Assembly: GCA_021014325.1 (NCBI GenBank)
Contig: CM037461.1
Span: 11,499,501 to 11,563,500 of the forward strand
Origin: Plazaster borealis
Taxonomy: Eukaryota > Echinodermata > Asteroidea > Forcipulatida > Labidiasteridae
DNA: 64,000 bases
Direction: 5' to 3'
Shown: one piece after another, positions 11,813 to 22,559 of the stretch
Numbering within the stretch: the first letter of the stretch is position 1
Layout of the letters: every line of letters begins with the position of its first letter
Notes under the pieces: generated by a model
What the model was told of the DNA's origin: nothing
Seen by the model: the letters and a program-made list of their open reading frames with translations, nothing else
Databases searched by the model: none
Program-made: the position numbers and the translations under genes

Positions 11813-12245
11813 AACACAGGAAAGGAGATGAATTCGAACTTTAATGTCATCAAAAGATCATCCTCCCGATCCTCCCGACCGTCGGTTAAGATTATCGCAA
11901 CTAAGAAAAGAACTGCTTAGCAGTAACAGGTTACCAGCCAAAATTACTTGAAGTTTGCTTTGTTGTGACTGGTGCCCCACTCAATTTTTGCTTAGCAAAG
12001 AAATTTGTCAACTGTCATTTTCTGCTTAAAAGCTTTATGAAATTGGACCCTGCTGACATGATAAGTACATGTACAACAAAAGACATAAACAATGTTACTA
12101 TAGACCCACTGCATATGACGTCAGACTCTCAAAAAGGAGGCAGATCATTGGACGATAGCTGTTCTCTGTGCGTAAAAACGCGCGCGTGACCACAGCGGTA
12201 TGTAGCGTTTCGCATTATGGAAGGGGGATATACCGAACAATGCGC
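11813..12245. other. No gene recognised
   Basis: Small open frames only, with no recognisable motifs. Confidence 0.5.
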
Positions 12246-12310
12246 GTCATTTTGGGTGTCAAAACTCTCTTTTGTGCATGTTTGTATACGATTTTGACAC
12301 CCAAAATGAC
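12246..12310. repeat. 19-bp inverted repeat with 27-bp spacer
   Basis: GTCATTTTGGGTGTCAAAA at 12246-12264 is matched by its reverse complement at 12292-12310. It could be a small MITE end pair or a stable hairpin. Confidence 0.85.
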
Positions 12311-12448
12311 ACCCAGGATAGGCGCATGTGAGTACGCTGCGCGTTGTGCAAGGGGTCTATATAGTGGGGCAGATAAGTGCAAAAATTGTTCACTTTGTGA
12401 TACAAGCACGAAAATTTGAATGTATGCTCTTCTTGGGTCAGTAAACGA

Positions 12449-12860
12449 GAAAATCCTGGTAGCCACTCAAAAAATCCAATATGGCCGCTATTTCCAAGAT
12501 GGCCGCCATTATTGTCTTTTTAAGTACCTTTTTGCTCTACAAACATATAGAAGCACTTGAGTGTTGTTGCATTAGAATCACTTGAAACATTTATAACCAC
12601 ACACAACATTTGAATTTGGGATCACTAATTAAGAAAATCCCATTAGCCACTCAAAAATTCCTAATGGCTGCCATTTCAAAAATGGCCGCCATCATTTTCT
12701 CAGAAATTTTCTCCTTATAAATTGCTAGGATCGATTGATATTACTGTATTAGGATAAATTAGTACATTTTTAACCATTTGAAACTCAAACTTTTCAGTCA
12801 AAAAAAGTGGGCCAGTTAGCCATTTAATAATTCAAGATGGCTGCCAATGTTACCATGGAA
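12449..12860. repeat. Degenerate tandem repeat with ATGGCCGCCAT boxes
   Basis: Three copies spaced about 175-183 bp share GAAAATCC-N-TAGCCACTCA followed by pairs of ATGGCCGC / AAGATGGCCGCCAT boxes (near 12481, 12496, 12663, 12682, 12835). AAGATGGC resembles the core of the YY1 site. Confidence 0.7.
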
Positions 12861-13302
12861 TTGTTTATCCCACTAATAGTTCGCAACAAACTTGAATGAA
12901 TGAAAATTTACATGAACTTATAATCATTCAAAGACTGCTGATCAAACAGATCTTGAGTGAAAACTGTCTGCGACTCAACATTTAAAATGGCTAGCGTTTA
13001 CTATCACAAAAATGCTAATTTGCCCCAAAAATGTACAAACACTGTGGTAGGAATGGCATTAAGCTCAAATATTAATACTACTTTGACCCAGCATAACCCC
13101 AGTTTAAAGCGCAATCAATTCTCTTACATTTTTGGTCTTTTTTCTGCATGCATTTTTTGCAGAACAATGGGGAAACTGACATTAAGTGACATACAAGCAG
13201 ACTGTTCAGGTTATTCATTTGTACGAAAAGATTACTGTTAAGATTGGTCATCTGTTCACTGTATCATTTCATGACCATGTTCAAAAATGTTCTCTCTGTA
13301 AT
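12861..13302. other. No gene recognised
   Basis: The frame at 12957-13241 is open for 94 codons but has no recognisable motif. It may be chance in AT-rich DNA. Confidence 0.5.
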
Positions 13303-13577
13303 CTTCAACTTTGACAAGTGCAGCTGCACAGGGCTGTGCAACTTAGACCATATCGGTAGCATTTGCATCTTCTGCAACACTCCATCTTGCAGCCACACTT
13401 CAACAGCTGTTGACAACTCTCTGCAATGGGTGGAAGTGTAGTCCAGCATAACTTCCACAAGTCACCATGCCAGGTCCATCCCCAGTCTATAGGACTTTGT
13501 GTTTCAGGCTGACAAACTATCGACTGGCTCCATATGCAGCCTACCTGGTATGCTGCCCACTTGGCATGCTGAATGAA
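13303..13577 (-). pseudogene. C-terminal cysteine-rich (CXC-type) tail of an uncharacterised protein
   Basis: The minus-strand frame reads AKWAAYQVGCIWSQS, IDWGWTWHG, WTTLPPIAESCQQLL, then a cysteine cluster KCGCKMECCRRCKC and LSCTALCSCTC before the stop. A WGW box followed by a two-part CXC-like cluster is the standard ending of a multi-copy family of long uncharacterised proteins in invertebrate genomes. Only the last 80-90 residues are present. Upstream, the sequence changes abruptly into a Gypsy element near 13577. No function can be stated; the cysteine cluster probably binds zinc. Confidence 0.6.
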
Positions 13578-14697
13578 TGCGTTCATCAGTGGACAATTTG
13601 ATGTCATGTACTCCGGCCGTCGTCTCACCAGGCAAATCAGTTAAGATGTCACTGTAATTTCCCAATAATCGTTTGACTTGCTGGGTCTGCTCAGGAGTGA
13701 GGTCAGGAGAGATGACACATCATGGACTGTCTGGGTAGCCTTCAATATAGGAAACTCTATGGCACTGGTTTTCCCTGGATTAAAGCTTTCCTCGTCCAGG
13801 TTGTTGTCTTCATCTTCAATGGTCGCAGTACACGTGACCTCTAATGCACCACTGTCGAGACTAACTTCGTTGAGAAGGCTAGCTTCCTCTCGCTGCACAT
13901 AACATTTCAACAAGTTTGCGTGGAAGGTCTTTGTTTTACCATTCAGATCGAGTCGATACTCACATGTCCCAATCTTTGCTAGAACCTCGAACGGTCCTTT
14001 CCACTGGAGGAGTAACTTGTTCTTATCTGTAGGAAGAAGAATCAATACTCTGTCACCCGGTTTAAAACTCCTGTCTTGGCTTTTCTTGTTGTAATACATC
14101 TTGTTTCTCTTCACTGATTTCGCCAGCTCTTTCTGCGCCAGATTGCATGTATTCTCCAACCTCTCTTTGAGATCAATCACATACTCGTACGTTGTTTTGA
14201 CTTGGGGGTCTGAATCGACCTTTCCAGTCCATAGTTCTTTCTGACAGTTCTTCTGTAGAGTAATTCAAATTGAGCAAATCCGGTGCTGTCATAAGGCGTC
14301 TCTCTGTAGGCGAAAAGGAGGGGGTTGATATATCTGTCCCAATCTGTTGGTCGTTCTGCACACATTCGCTTTAACATGTTTTTCAGACTAGCATTAAACC
14401 TTTCAACCAAGCTGTTGCAGGCTGGGTGGTACGGGGTGGTCGTAAGTTGACGAACAGACAACAACCGGCTGACTTCTCTCATCACTCCAGATGTAAACTG
14501 GCTTCCTTTCTTGAGGTATGCCTACTCGAGTATACACTTCAACCAAGGCCTCTGCCACTCACTTTGCCTCGATGCTGGGAAGAGCAATGGCTTCTGGATA
14601 CCTAGTAGCATAGTCCACTATCATGAAGATGTATCTATTCTTCTGGTGAGTCATAGGGTAGATGGGGCCAACGATATCAACTGCATCAATTTTCCCG
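13578..14697 (-). pseudogene. Gmr1-like Ty3/Gypsy fragment: integrase followed by RT leader
   Basis: On the minus strand from about 14697: VDIVGPIYPMT and FMIVDYATRYPEAI (integrase core with the first Asp), an in-frame TGA, a small deletion that removes the second catalytic Asp just before GSQFTSG, then TTTPYHPACNSLVERFNASL with the catalytic Glu. A GPF module follows (LLQWKGPFEVLAKIG, near 13985). Further on, after a frameshift near 13700, comes LLGNYSDILTDLPGETTAGV, the leader that in Gypsy elements stands directly before reverse transcriptase. So integrase lies upstream of reverse transcriptase, the order known for Gmr1-like deuterostome elements. Both ends are truncated and no LTR is seen. 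It is non-functional. Confidence 0.72.
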
Positions 14698-14745
14698 TGT
14701 AAAAAAAAAATATTCACTAAAATAAGAGATTTTCAAGTCTTAAAC

Positions 14746-15160
14746 TTCCGTCCGACATGTTCCAGATTCCTAAAAACTTTTTTTTATCTTGGTAAAATAA
14801 AAGTGAAAACATTGTCAACTATCAAAAAACAGCACAAGCAATAATTTTATTCAAAATTTTTAGGTTCAATTGTTTTCCAAAAAAAATATAGCATAGGGAA
14901 ATATTTTCTATCCGACATGATTTGAGCATGTCGGACGGAACTGTGCATGTCGGATGGAATTGTTTGTTTGTGCGCACCCCAAAAAGCTTCACCCAGAGAA
15001 AAATATTTGGTGTACAACAAAACAACCCTTTAAGAAAGTGAACTTGAAAAGAACAGATAAATTTTGAAAGTTTTCAAAACAATAAAACACATGTTTTGTT
15101 AATTTATTTACCCTAAAAGAAAGCCCTCATTATGTAGTATTCCGTCTGACACGATTATCT
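14746..15160. repeat. Cluster of CATGTCGGACGGAA boxes
   Basis: TTCCGTCCGACATG at 14746, a worn copy at about 14909, CATGTCGGACGGAA at 14928, CATGTCGGATGGAA at 14947 and a worn reverse copy at about 15139. A second cluster of the same box is at 27533-27745. The DNA between boxes is AT-rich and not coding. Confidence 0.75.
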
Positions 15161-15310
15161 GGTTAATGTCACAGACTAGATGGTCCAGCATCATAATGTT
15201 CAATATAACACACAACTCACACAGGCATTTGACTCCCCAGATTGATAGAGATTTACCCACTTGTTGTACAGCACATAGTATTGTTCATGTGAAACACATG
15301 TGATACAAGT

Positions 15311-15341
15311 TGTAGCACATGTGGAAGTCACATGTGCTACA
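15311..15341. repeat. 13-bp perfect hairpin with CACATGTG core
   Basis: TGTAGCACATGTG (15311-15323), loop GAAGT, exact complement (15329-15341). An outer ACAAGT/ACTTGT pair could lengthen the stem. Confidence 0.85.
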
Positions 15342-15878
15342 CACACTTGTGGGTCTGCCATTTTGACATACTGCATCTACCAGTGTCAGATCTCCTGCAG
15401 CATTTCCAGTTATACATACCTTGAGTATTGATATTATAATTTTGGTCACTTTACTACTTTGATAATACCCCGTTTCCAAACTAGCCTGAACGTTATATAT
15501 AAAGATGTGTAACATGTTACTTATTTTATCAAATAAACAAACTTGTTAATGCTTTGCCTAGTACTAGTAGTAGTATAAATACAAACATATTCCTAGCCTA
15601 AAGCTAATAATAGGCCTCAGCCTATGCTACCTATGAGTAAATAATTGATAAGAGTGTAATTTAATTAGTGATTACAAATACAATTACATTGTAGTAGGCT
15701 TTAAGTTACTTGCTTTCATCTTCCTTATATGATACATTTTTTTAAATAGGGGACCTACATGTAAGCTTTCTGAATTTATACTTAACACGTCTAGTCATAG
15801 TAGTAGGCCCCAAGTAGTTAAACCATCAAATGTTTCAATTGTTAACTAGGCCAATTTTTGGTGTGTGGTCAAAGTGAT
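15342..15878. other. No gene recognised
   Basis: AT-rich sequence without arrays or coding signature, lying outside the 3' LTR of Gypsy-1. Confidence 0.55.
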
Positions 15879-16069
15879 TGTTATGTCCTAATCCCTAAAA
15901 TGACTGACGCAAGTATTGATGTACGTTTATAACATTTAATGTCAACTTCTTTGCTCCATAGCGGGAACGAACTCTTACCCACAACTCAACTCTTAGAACT
16001 GATTACAACAACTCAACAGCGCGTGCGCAAAGCTTAAAGTGGCACGCGACTTAAAGCGACTACACTACA
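15879..16069 (-). repeat. Probable 3' LTR of Gypsy-1 (191 bp)
   Basis: On the minus strand a purine tract AAAAAGGGAGGAA (a polypurine tract) is followed directly by TGTAGTGTAG, the same LTR start seen in Gypsy-2 (TGTAGTAACC). The LTR probably ends at ATAACA (15879), also as in Gypsy-2. I could not find a matching 5' LTR above 24.16 kb, so the right boundary rests on the tract and the left one on similarity of the terminal bases. Confidence 0.6.
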
Positions 16070-16343
16070 TTCCTCCCTTTTTAGATAAAAGCAGGGCAAA
16101 AAGCAACCTATATTTTTTTTTTTTTTTCAAAACAGCAACTTTGTTTTTTAAAACCGCAACAATGCAATAACTAATCAACAATTTATCAAAATTACACTAA
16201 ACCATAACTTGGGTTGTGCAAGAAGAAATTCTGCATAATGTTTGGCTTTAACTTCTTATGTAGAAAAAAACTTTTGGCAAAAGGTTTGACCATGAATAAT
16301 AATAAAACTCATTTAAACTGCAGATCTGTGTGTGTGTGTGTGA

Positions 16344-19301
16344 TTACTTGTACAAAATGTAATCTTTCAGATGTTCTGGGGAACGTCTGGCTCTAGCAGA
16401 GACTCTTGGTGAAGGAGAGTGTAACTGCTGATCTGACTGATCCGGCTCAACAGGAGTAGGATCACAATCCACTTGTTGTTGTACAATGATTTGGCTTTGA
16501 ACTGTGTCAGTAGTACATATGGGCAGTTCTGGGATTGGCAGTTGTGTGGTTTCTTCTTGATAGACCGGAATAATGACTTCAGGTTGGTTTGTTTGAGTTG
16601 GGTTATACCCATATCTCATGTGATCAATGTGGCGTCTCACTGATCGACCATCATCCAGCTGTATCTCAAATAGGCTAGAGCTGATGACACCTTGAACATA
16701 ACCACGCAGCCAGGTAGGACCAGCTCCGAAGTTCTTAACCAAGACATTGTCTCCAGTCTTGAGAGTTCTCGGTCTAGTTCCTCTATCTGCTTGATCTTTC
16801 ATCTGTTTTTGTTGTCGTTTTACCTTCTTGGCAAGGTTGGGGCGTAACATGTCTAGTTTGGTGCGTAGTTGTCGTTTATACAGGAGTTCACTTGGACTTT
16901 TTCCTGTACTTGTTTGTGGTGTTACTCTGTACTGAAGTAGAAACTTCTGCAGTCTAGACTCCAAGTCACCTCCTCTTATCTTCCGAATTCCATGCTTAAC
17001 TGTCTGGACAGCTCTTTCAGCTAAGCCGTTACTGGAAGGGTGCTTTGGTGCAGTCTGTATGTGTTCCACTCCATTGTTAGAGAGAAAACAAAAGAACTCC
17101 TCTGCTACGAATGGTGTACCATTATCACTTGCGATGGTTTCTGGAGTACCATGGGATGCAAACAATCTCCGCATCACCTTGACGGTAGACTGAGATGAGG
17201 CAGAGTGGACTGGTATTGCATCTATCCACTTGCTGTAAGCATCAACCACTATCAGCACTTCATGACCTTCAACTAAGGCATAGTCGATGTGCAAGCGTTG
17301 CCACGGACCCTCAGGGAACTCCCATGGATGTATCAGGCTATGTGGTGGCAGCTTCTGGTTTTCCTGGCAATTTGGGCATTCATTCACTACGGTTTCCAGT
17401 TCTTTGTCAACTCCTGGCCACCAGAAGTATGATCGGGCTAGCATCTTCATTTTCACAATTCCTGGGTGGGTAGCATGCAACTCTTGCATTAGACGCTGAC
17501 ATAGCTTTGAATCTTGTGGGATCACTACCCTTGAACCCCATAGCACAACACCATCTTCAAGGCTGAGCTCTTGTTGTTTGCTGCTGAATGAAGACAACTC
17601 TCCTTTGGCGTTATGTTTGTCTGGCCATCCCCGCAGGATGTAGCTTCGCACTTTAGATAGTAGGGGGTCTTTGTCGGTCAAGACCTTTAACTCCTGGGCA
17701 TCTACTGGTCGGCTTTCAACTTCAACCAGCAAGTTGATTCGTGTCTTTTCGACGGAGTTATCCAATTCGTCGTGTATCCAAGGGGCTTCCTCTTTCAAAG
17801 TGCTTACTGGCAAGCGTGACAAAGCATCTGCATTCGCATGTAGTTTGCCGGCTTTGTGAACAATGGAGTATTCATAAGCTGAGAGTAGCATGTGCCATCG
17901 GGCTACTCTTGCTGAAGACATAGGACTGGCTGGTTTGTCTCCAAAAAGTGATACCAACGGCTTATGGTCTGTCACTATGCAGAATCTGTTACCATGGAGA
18001 TACTTATGGAGTTTCTTCAATCCGAAGACTATAGATAGACTTTCCTTCTCATACTGTGCGTAATTTCGCTCACTTGGCGTAAGTGTTCTGGAAGAAAAAG
18101 CTATAGGCTGGTCTGTCCCATCTGGCATCTCATGGCTGAGAACGGCACCCAATCCATAAGGGCTTGCGTCTGCTTGTAGCCACAGAGGTTTCTTGGGGTC
18201 AAAGTGCACCAGTAGTGCATCACTCTCCAACAACTTCTTAGACTTATCAAAAGCTTGTTGCTGTGCTGGACCCCACTTGAAATTTGGGTTGATTGAAGTC
18301 TTCGAGCTTGCTTTAGACTTCTTTCCACTTTTGTATTCAGCTTTCAGCAACATTGTCAGTGGTGCTATCTGAGTAGACAAGTTGGGTAGAAACTTGCGAT
18401 AATACCCCAAGAGACCCAGGTATGCTTGCAACTCTTCCTGGTTCTTTGGCTCGGGCGTATGTCGAATGGCTTCTACTTTATCTCCAACTGGTCGTGTACC
18501 TTCTGCGTCAATGCGATGACCAAGATATGTCACCGACTCTTTCAGGAACTCGCACTTTCCTTTTCTGATTCTCATCCCATGTTCTTCTAGGCGCTGGAGC
18601 ACTGCTTTTACATTTTCCAGATGCTCTGTATCAGTACGACCTGTAATTATGATATCATCTAGATATGGGCGGCACATTGGGATGTCTGCTATCAATGACT
18701 CAATTGTTCGTTGGAATAAGGCCGGCGCTGAAGCAAGACCAAATGGCACTCTTGTATATTGGTACAGTCCACGATGAGTATTGATAGTTGTATATTTGCG
18801 GGCTTCTTCATCCAATTCAATTTGGTGGTAGGCGTGAGACAAGTCGATCTTTGTATATTTCTGACCACCTTGAAGATCCTGCATCATGTCCTCCAAAGTA
18901 GGAAGGGGATACTGTTCTAGGCGAAGAACTTTGTTTGCCGTTATCTTGTAGTTCCCGCAGATGCGAATCTGTCCATTAGGCTTAGGGGCAACTACTAACG
19001 GGCAGGCGTAGTCAGAGAATTTAACAGCTTCAAGTACCCCTTGCTCTAGCATTTCATCGAGGCATTTGTCGATCTTTCGTCTAGTAGCATATGCAACTGG
19101 TGTGGCTTTGAAGAATTTGGGCTCTTCCTTCACTGGGTACACTTTAGCCTTGAAACCTTGCAGACGTCCAAGGGTGCTGTCGTCAAAGACTTGCTCATGT
19201 ACTTTGAGTATCTTTCTCAACTCGGCTGTTGTGTCAATGTTAGTGTCAACTGATGCTTCAGTGTTGTCACTAATGGCGTGGCAGGGTAGTATCTCTGTTA
19301 A
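16344..19301 (-). CDS. Gypsy-1 pol part: RT, RNase H, integrase (interrupted gag-pol)
   Basis: This continuous minus-strand frame is the pol half of one gag-pol polyprotein. In order: RT with HAYHQIELDEEARKY and the catalytic YLDD (PYLDDIIITG); RNase H with LQADASPYGLGAVL, a catalytic Glu in YEKESLSIV and Asp in VTDHKPL; the integrase zinc region HPGIVKMKML ... CPNCQ; the integrase core with VVDAYSKWIDA, ASDNGTPF and SNGLAERAVQ, so all three catalytic residues are present; and a C-terminal tail. No stop or frameshift is seen. The apparent start Met at 19340 and the first 13 residues are piggyBac sequence; the true frame enters from gag at the TTAA (19298-19301). With gag the frame would be 1,393 codons including stop. 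Expression is cut by the piggyBac. Confidence 0.93.
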   Translation of the reverse strand, partial: LTEILPCHAISDNTEASVDTNIDTTAELRKILKVHEQVFDDSTLGRLQGFKAKVYPVKEEPKFFKATPVAYATRRKIDKCLDEMLEQGVLEAVKFSDYACPLVVAPKPNGQIRICGNYKITANKVLRLEQYPLPTLEDMMQDLQGGQKYTKIDLSHAYHQIELDEEARKYTTINTHRGLYQYTRVPFGLASAPALFQRTIESLIADIPMCRPYLDDIIITGRTDTEHLENVKAVLQRLEEHGMRIRKGKCEFLKESVTYLGHRIDAEGTRPVGDKVEAIRHTPEPKNQEELQAYLGLLGYYRKFLPNLSTQIAPLTMLLKAEYKSGKKSKASSKTSINPNFKWGPAQQQAFDKSKKLLESDALLVHFDPKKPLWLQADASPYGLGAVLSHEMPDGTDQPIAFSSRTLTPSERNYAQYEKESLSIVFGLKKLHKYLHGNRFCIVTDHKPLVSLFGDKPASPMSSARVARWHMLLSAYEYSIVHKAGKLHANADALSRLPVSTLKEEAPWIHDELDNSVEKTRINLLVEVESRPVDAQELKVLTDKDPLLSKVRSYILRGWPDKHNAKGELSSFSSKQQELSLEDGVVLWGSRVVIPQDSKLCQRLMQELHATHPGIVKMKMLARSYFWWPGVDKELETVVNECPNCQENQKLPPHSLIHPWEFPEGPWQRLHIDYALVEGHEVLIVVDAYSKWIDAIPVHSASSQSTVKVMRRLFASHGTPETIASDNGTPFVAEEFFCFLSNNGVEHIQTAPKHPSSNGLAERAVQTVKHGIRKIRGGDLESRLQKFLLQYRVTPQTSTGKSPSELLYKRQLRTKLDMLRPNLAKKVKRQQKQMKDQADRGTRPRTLKTGDNVLVKNFGAGPTWLRGYVQGVISSSLFEIQLDDGRSVRRHIDHMRYGYNPTQTNQPEVIIPVYQEETTQLPIPELPICTTDTVQSQIIVQQQVDCDPTPVEPDQSDQQLHSPSPRVSARARRSPEHLKDYILYK

Positions 19302-19508
19302 CCCTTTAGAGACCACACTCTGTTTCATAAACAACACCATACACCCAAGCTGTTATCTGATTTTACTGATTTTGCTGTAATTTTATTCAAGTGCAGATAA
19401 CTCAAATGTTTTTATACAACACCATCTGGTTTTATTTCAAACTTTGTAAGAGGACATTGGAAAGAAATTTTTAAAAATAAAATTGAGGTCATCCAGTGAC
19501 CCTGGGTG

Positions 19509-20035
19509 TGACCTTTGACCTCTAAAGTCTCATCATTTGCATAATTTACATGTTTGTTATTACTTTGTGGTGGTTCAAACCAATCAAGACTTGGATAGTA
19601 CTTACATTTACAAATACTTTAAAATTACGATCTCTGGAATAATTTAGGGTCAATGACTAGTGACCTACGCTATGACCCTTGACCTTTATAATTATGTTTA
19701 TTCCTTGTTTGTGTTGTTTTGACAACTTTTTGTGAACTTTTTGAGAAAGTTGTATAGTTTATGGGAAATAATTGTATCAACAATGGTCAATGTCAAAACC
19801 ATACCAATTGATTTGAATAAAATCACGTGACCTTTATTTTGACCTTTGACCTTTTGTTATAGAAATGCTGTTACTTTGGTTTATTCAGATTTTCATACAA
19901 ATTTTGGTAGAATGGTTATGCTTCAGGTTATAACATTTCTATAAAATTGTCATCACTAAAGCACAGGTATTTTTTTTAAATGTGAAAGGTCATTAGGTAA
20001 CCAATAGTGTACCATTGCTTTATGACATTCGACCT
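19509..20035. repeat. Degenerate repeat with TGACCTTTGACCT boxes
   Basis: Boxes at 19509-19521, 19673-19685, 19840-19852 and a worn one at 20023-20035, spaced 164, 167 and 183 bp. TGACCTTTGACCT is two nuclear-receptor half-sites with one base between them (DR1). The array lies in the untranslated part of the piggyBac. Confidence 0.75.
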
Positions 20036-20178
20036 CTTTACTTTGGAGTGTTTCTACATACATGCAGCATTCTCATTAAAACAATTCTGTTTTTGGGGTC
20101 TGGATAGCGCAAAGGTAAATTTTCCCCAATCATACATCAATAAATGCATAATACTAACAGTTCAAGCAAGTTTAGAAT

Positions 20179-22559
20179 TTACTGTTCATTGTTCAGAAGT
20201 CCATGAAATTCATGAAAGCAAGCACCTTTTCTGCAAAGGTACACTTGGCACAGGGAGCATGCGTAACTGGTCTCGACACAGCGACCAGAGGGTGTGCGAC
20301 GAGCCTTCATGATGCAGGCTTTACATGCCCGTTTTCGACCATCAAGATGCACCAATGAGTGGCCAGGGAGGATATTTCTGTTCACCACACTCAGAATGTC
20401 GAGTCCTGTGCTTGAGGATGACCGCTTCCTGGATGAAAAATTATCTACTAGTTGATGTATTAGTGCCAGTTTGAAACTTTTGAGAGAGTATCTTCTTTTG
20501 TCAGCTGGAAGGGGCATATGAGACTGTGAATGAAGAATGCGAGCGTTGACAATGGCAATATTTAGCAGTCCCCACATAATAAATTTCCACCACTTTTTGC
20601 CTGACCGACCAACATTGTAGTAGGCACGAAACTGATCATTGTGATCCACACCACCCATGTATTTATTATACTTGATGATCATGTCCGGTACTTTGATGAT
20701 TTCTTGGCTTGCCTTTGTTCTGGGTTTCTGAGTGTCTCCTCCGTCACATGAAGTTGAAATCATACGAACATCCCGCTTGTCCTTCCACTTGCACACTATG
20801 ATTTTGTTCTTGTTGATCATTTGTTTCTTCTCGCCCTTTTTCAATTTCTTATTGATGACCTCCTTTGGTAGGCCTTTACTGTTTTGACGGAACAGTTCCA
20901 CAGTAATATGTGCTTGACTCTAACAGTTTCTCTACAAGACCCAGAGAAGAAAAAAAGTTGTCTGCATAGATATGGCGGTTTGTGTTTAGAAACTTGTTGG
21001 AAAGTTTCATAACGACATCATGTCCCAGTCCCATACCGCTTCGCTCGGTGTCTTTTCCAGTGTAGACATTGAATGCAGCACAATAACCAGTTAGCGAGTC
21101 ACACAGACACCATAGTTTGATTCCCCATTTGATGGGCTTTTTTGGCATGTATTGTTTCCAGCCAAGTCTGCCGTCAAACTGAATCATGGCTTCGTCCACT
21201 GATACATTGGGCCCAAGAGTATAGCTGGTGTGGAATACATTCTCAAATTTAGTAAGTAAAGATCTAACTTTGTACAGTTTGTCACTTGCATCAGGTGTTG
21301 TTGGGTCGCTTATGTGCAGATAACGGCTCAGTTTTTCAAAGCGATTTCTTGAGAAACGCGTAGCCACATAATGATTATGGAGTAATTGATCTGAGCTCCA
21401 GTAATCTCTACCTTCAGGAAGCTGGGCAATACCCATCAATATGTTTATTCCAATGTAAGCTTTCATTTCAATTGCTGTGGTAGCATACCAGTGTTTATCA
21501 GAAGTAGCAAGACGGTCAGCGGCGTTGGGATGTGCAGGTGGACACTTGAAGACAGCGTAATTATTTGTACTATCTGCGAGGTTATCAAAAAAATCTTCCC
21601 CAACTTCACAGAAAAAATAATCAAGCTCTTTGGTACCATAGGGTAAATTGACGGTTGGGCCCGATGGACCTTGATAAATTGGAACATCTGATGGTGGAAT
21701 TATCTCGCTCCAATCATTATCAATCGGACTCTTATCCTTCTTCTTTGATGTTACATTTTTCCTTCTTGGAGCCGACGCTTTACTTGTTGAAGGTTGGTTG
21801 TCCTCATCTTCTGAAGAGGAAGTGTCATCTGAAGCGCTATCAAGTTCATCATGTACAGATTCTGAATCCTGAAAAAAAATTAATAACATAAAAATGACTT
21901 GCACTATTTCTTATCAACAGAGTTCACTATATATAAACAATAACAATAACATGGGTTTGTGTTAATTATTATTGTCAAACACCAAGTTTGTCAGATGAAG
22001 AGGTGTGTTGATAATATTATTGACTGTTGTAAATGTATGCAGTCATTATGACAGGCACATTAGCGAACCAACACAACAGAGTTTTTGGAAATTAAAAATT
22101 TACTTAGTATAGGTAAGACAGGGCGGTTTTGTTTATATATTTCTGTATGTTTGGTGTTTGTAATATGTAATATTTTGAGGGGACTTTTCCGACAAAAGAG
22201 TTGACAAAAAAACCCTTTTACAATTCATTGAATCTTTCTAATTCTAGTGACACAAATTATAACGTATTTATAGGCTAATAATGTGTACAAAACTCGCACG
22301 ATAATGCAGTCCTCGGATTACAAACTTTTTATTGTAAACAGGATGATTTTGTTCATGGGCGCCGCCATTTTGCATTGTAATGTAACAACAAGCTTCAGCC
22401 ATATCGAAGTTTGGTTTAGAGAAATAATGTCAAACTAACCTGCAATTCCACTTCAATATCAGAGTCTTCTTCATCAGAGAGTGATTCTCCATCCATCATA
22501 TCAAAAAATATTGCAGATGCCTCACTGTAATCAAGCCTTTTACGTTTGTTTGAAGCCAT
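20179..22559 (-). pseudogene. piggyBac transposase, two exons, one frameshift
   Basis: Exon 1 (22559-22440) encodes MASNKRKRLDY and an acidic run, ending at donor CAG|GTTAGT. Exon 2 starts at 21868 after a T-rich tract and CAG, giving a 571-bp intron. Exon 2 carries an acidic, lysine-rich N-terminal region, then the DDE-type core: first Asp in VSVDEAMIQFDGR, second in IYADNFFSSLGL, third in YMGGVDHNDQFRAYY. It ends with a cysteine-rich zinc domain (CKACIMKARRTPSGRC ... CSLCQVYLC). Length and domain order match piggyBac transposases. A single extra C near 20886-20890, just after STYYCGTV, shifts the frame; the core is otherwise free of stops. The protein cuts and joins DNA at TTAA in active relatives. 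This copy should not make a full protein unless the extra base is a sequencing error. Confidence 0.93.

Noticed and set aside
19302..19340. Start Met of the long pol frame
   Set aside because: These 13 codons are the piggyBac terminal region, not Gypsy coding sequence.
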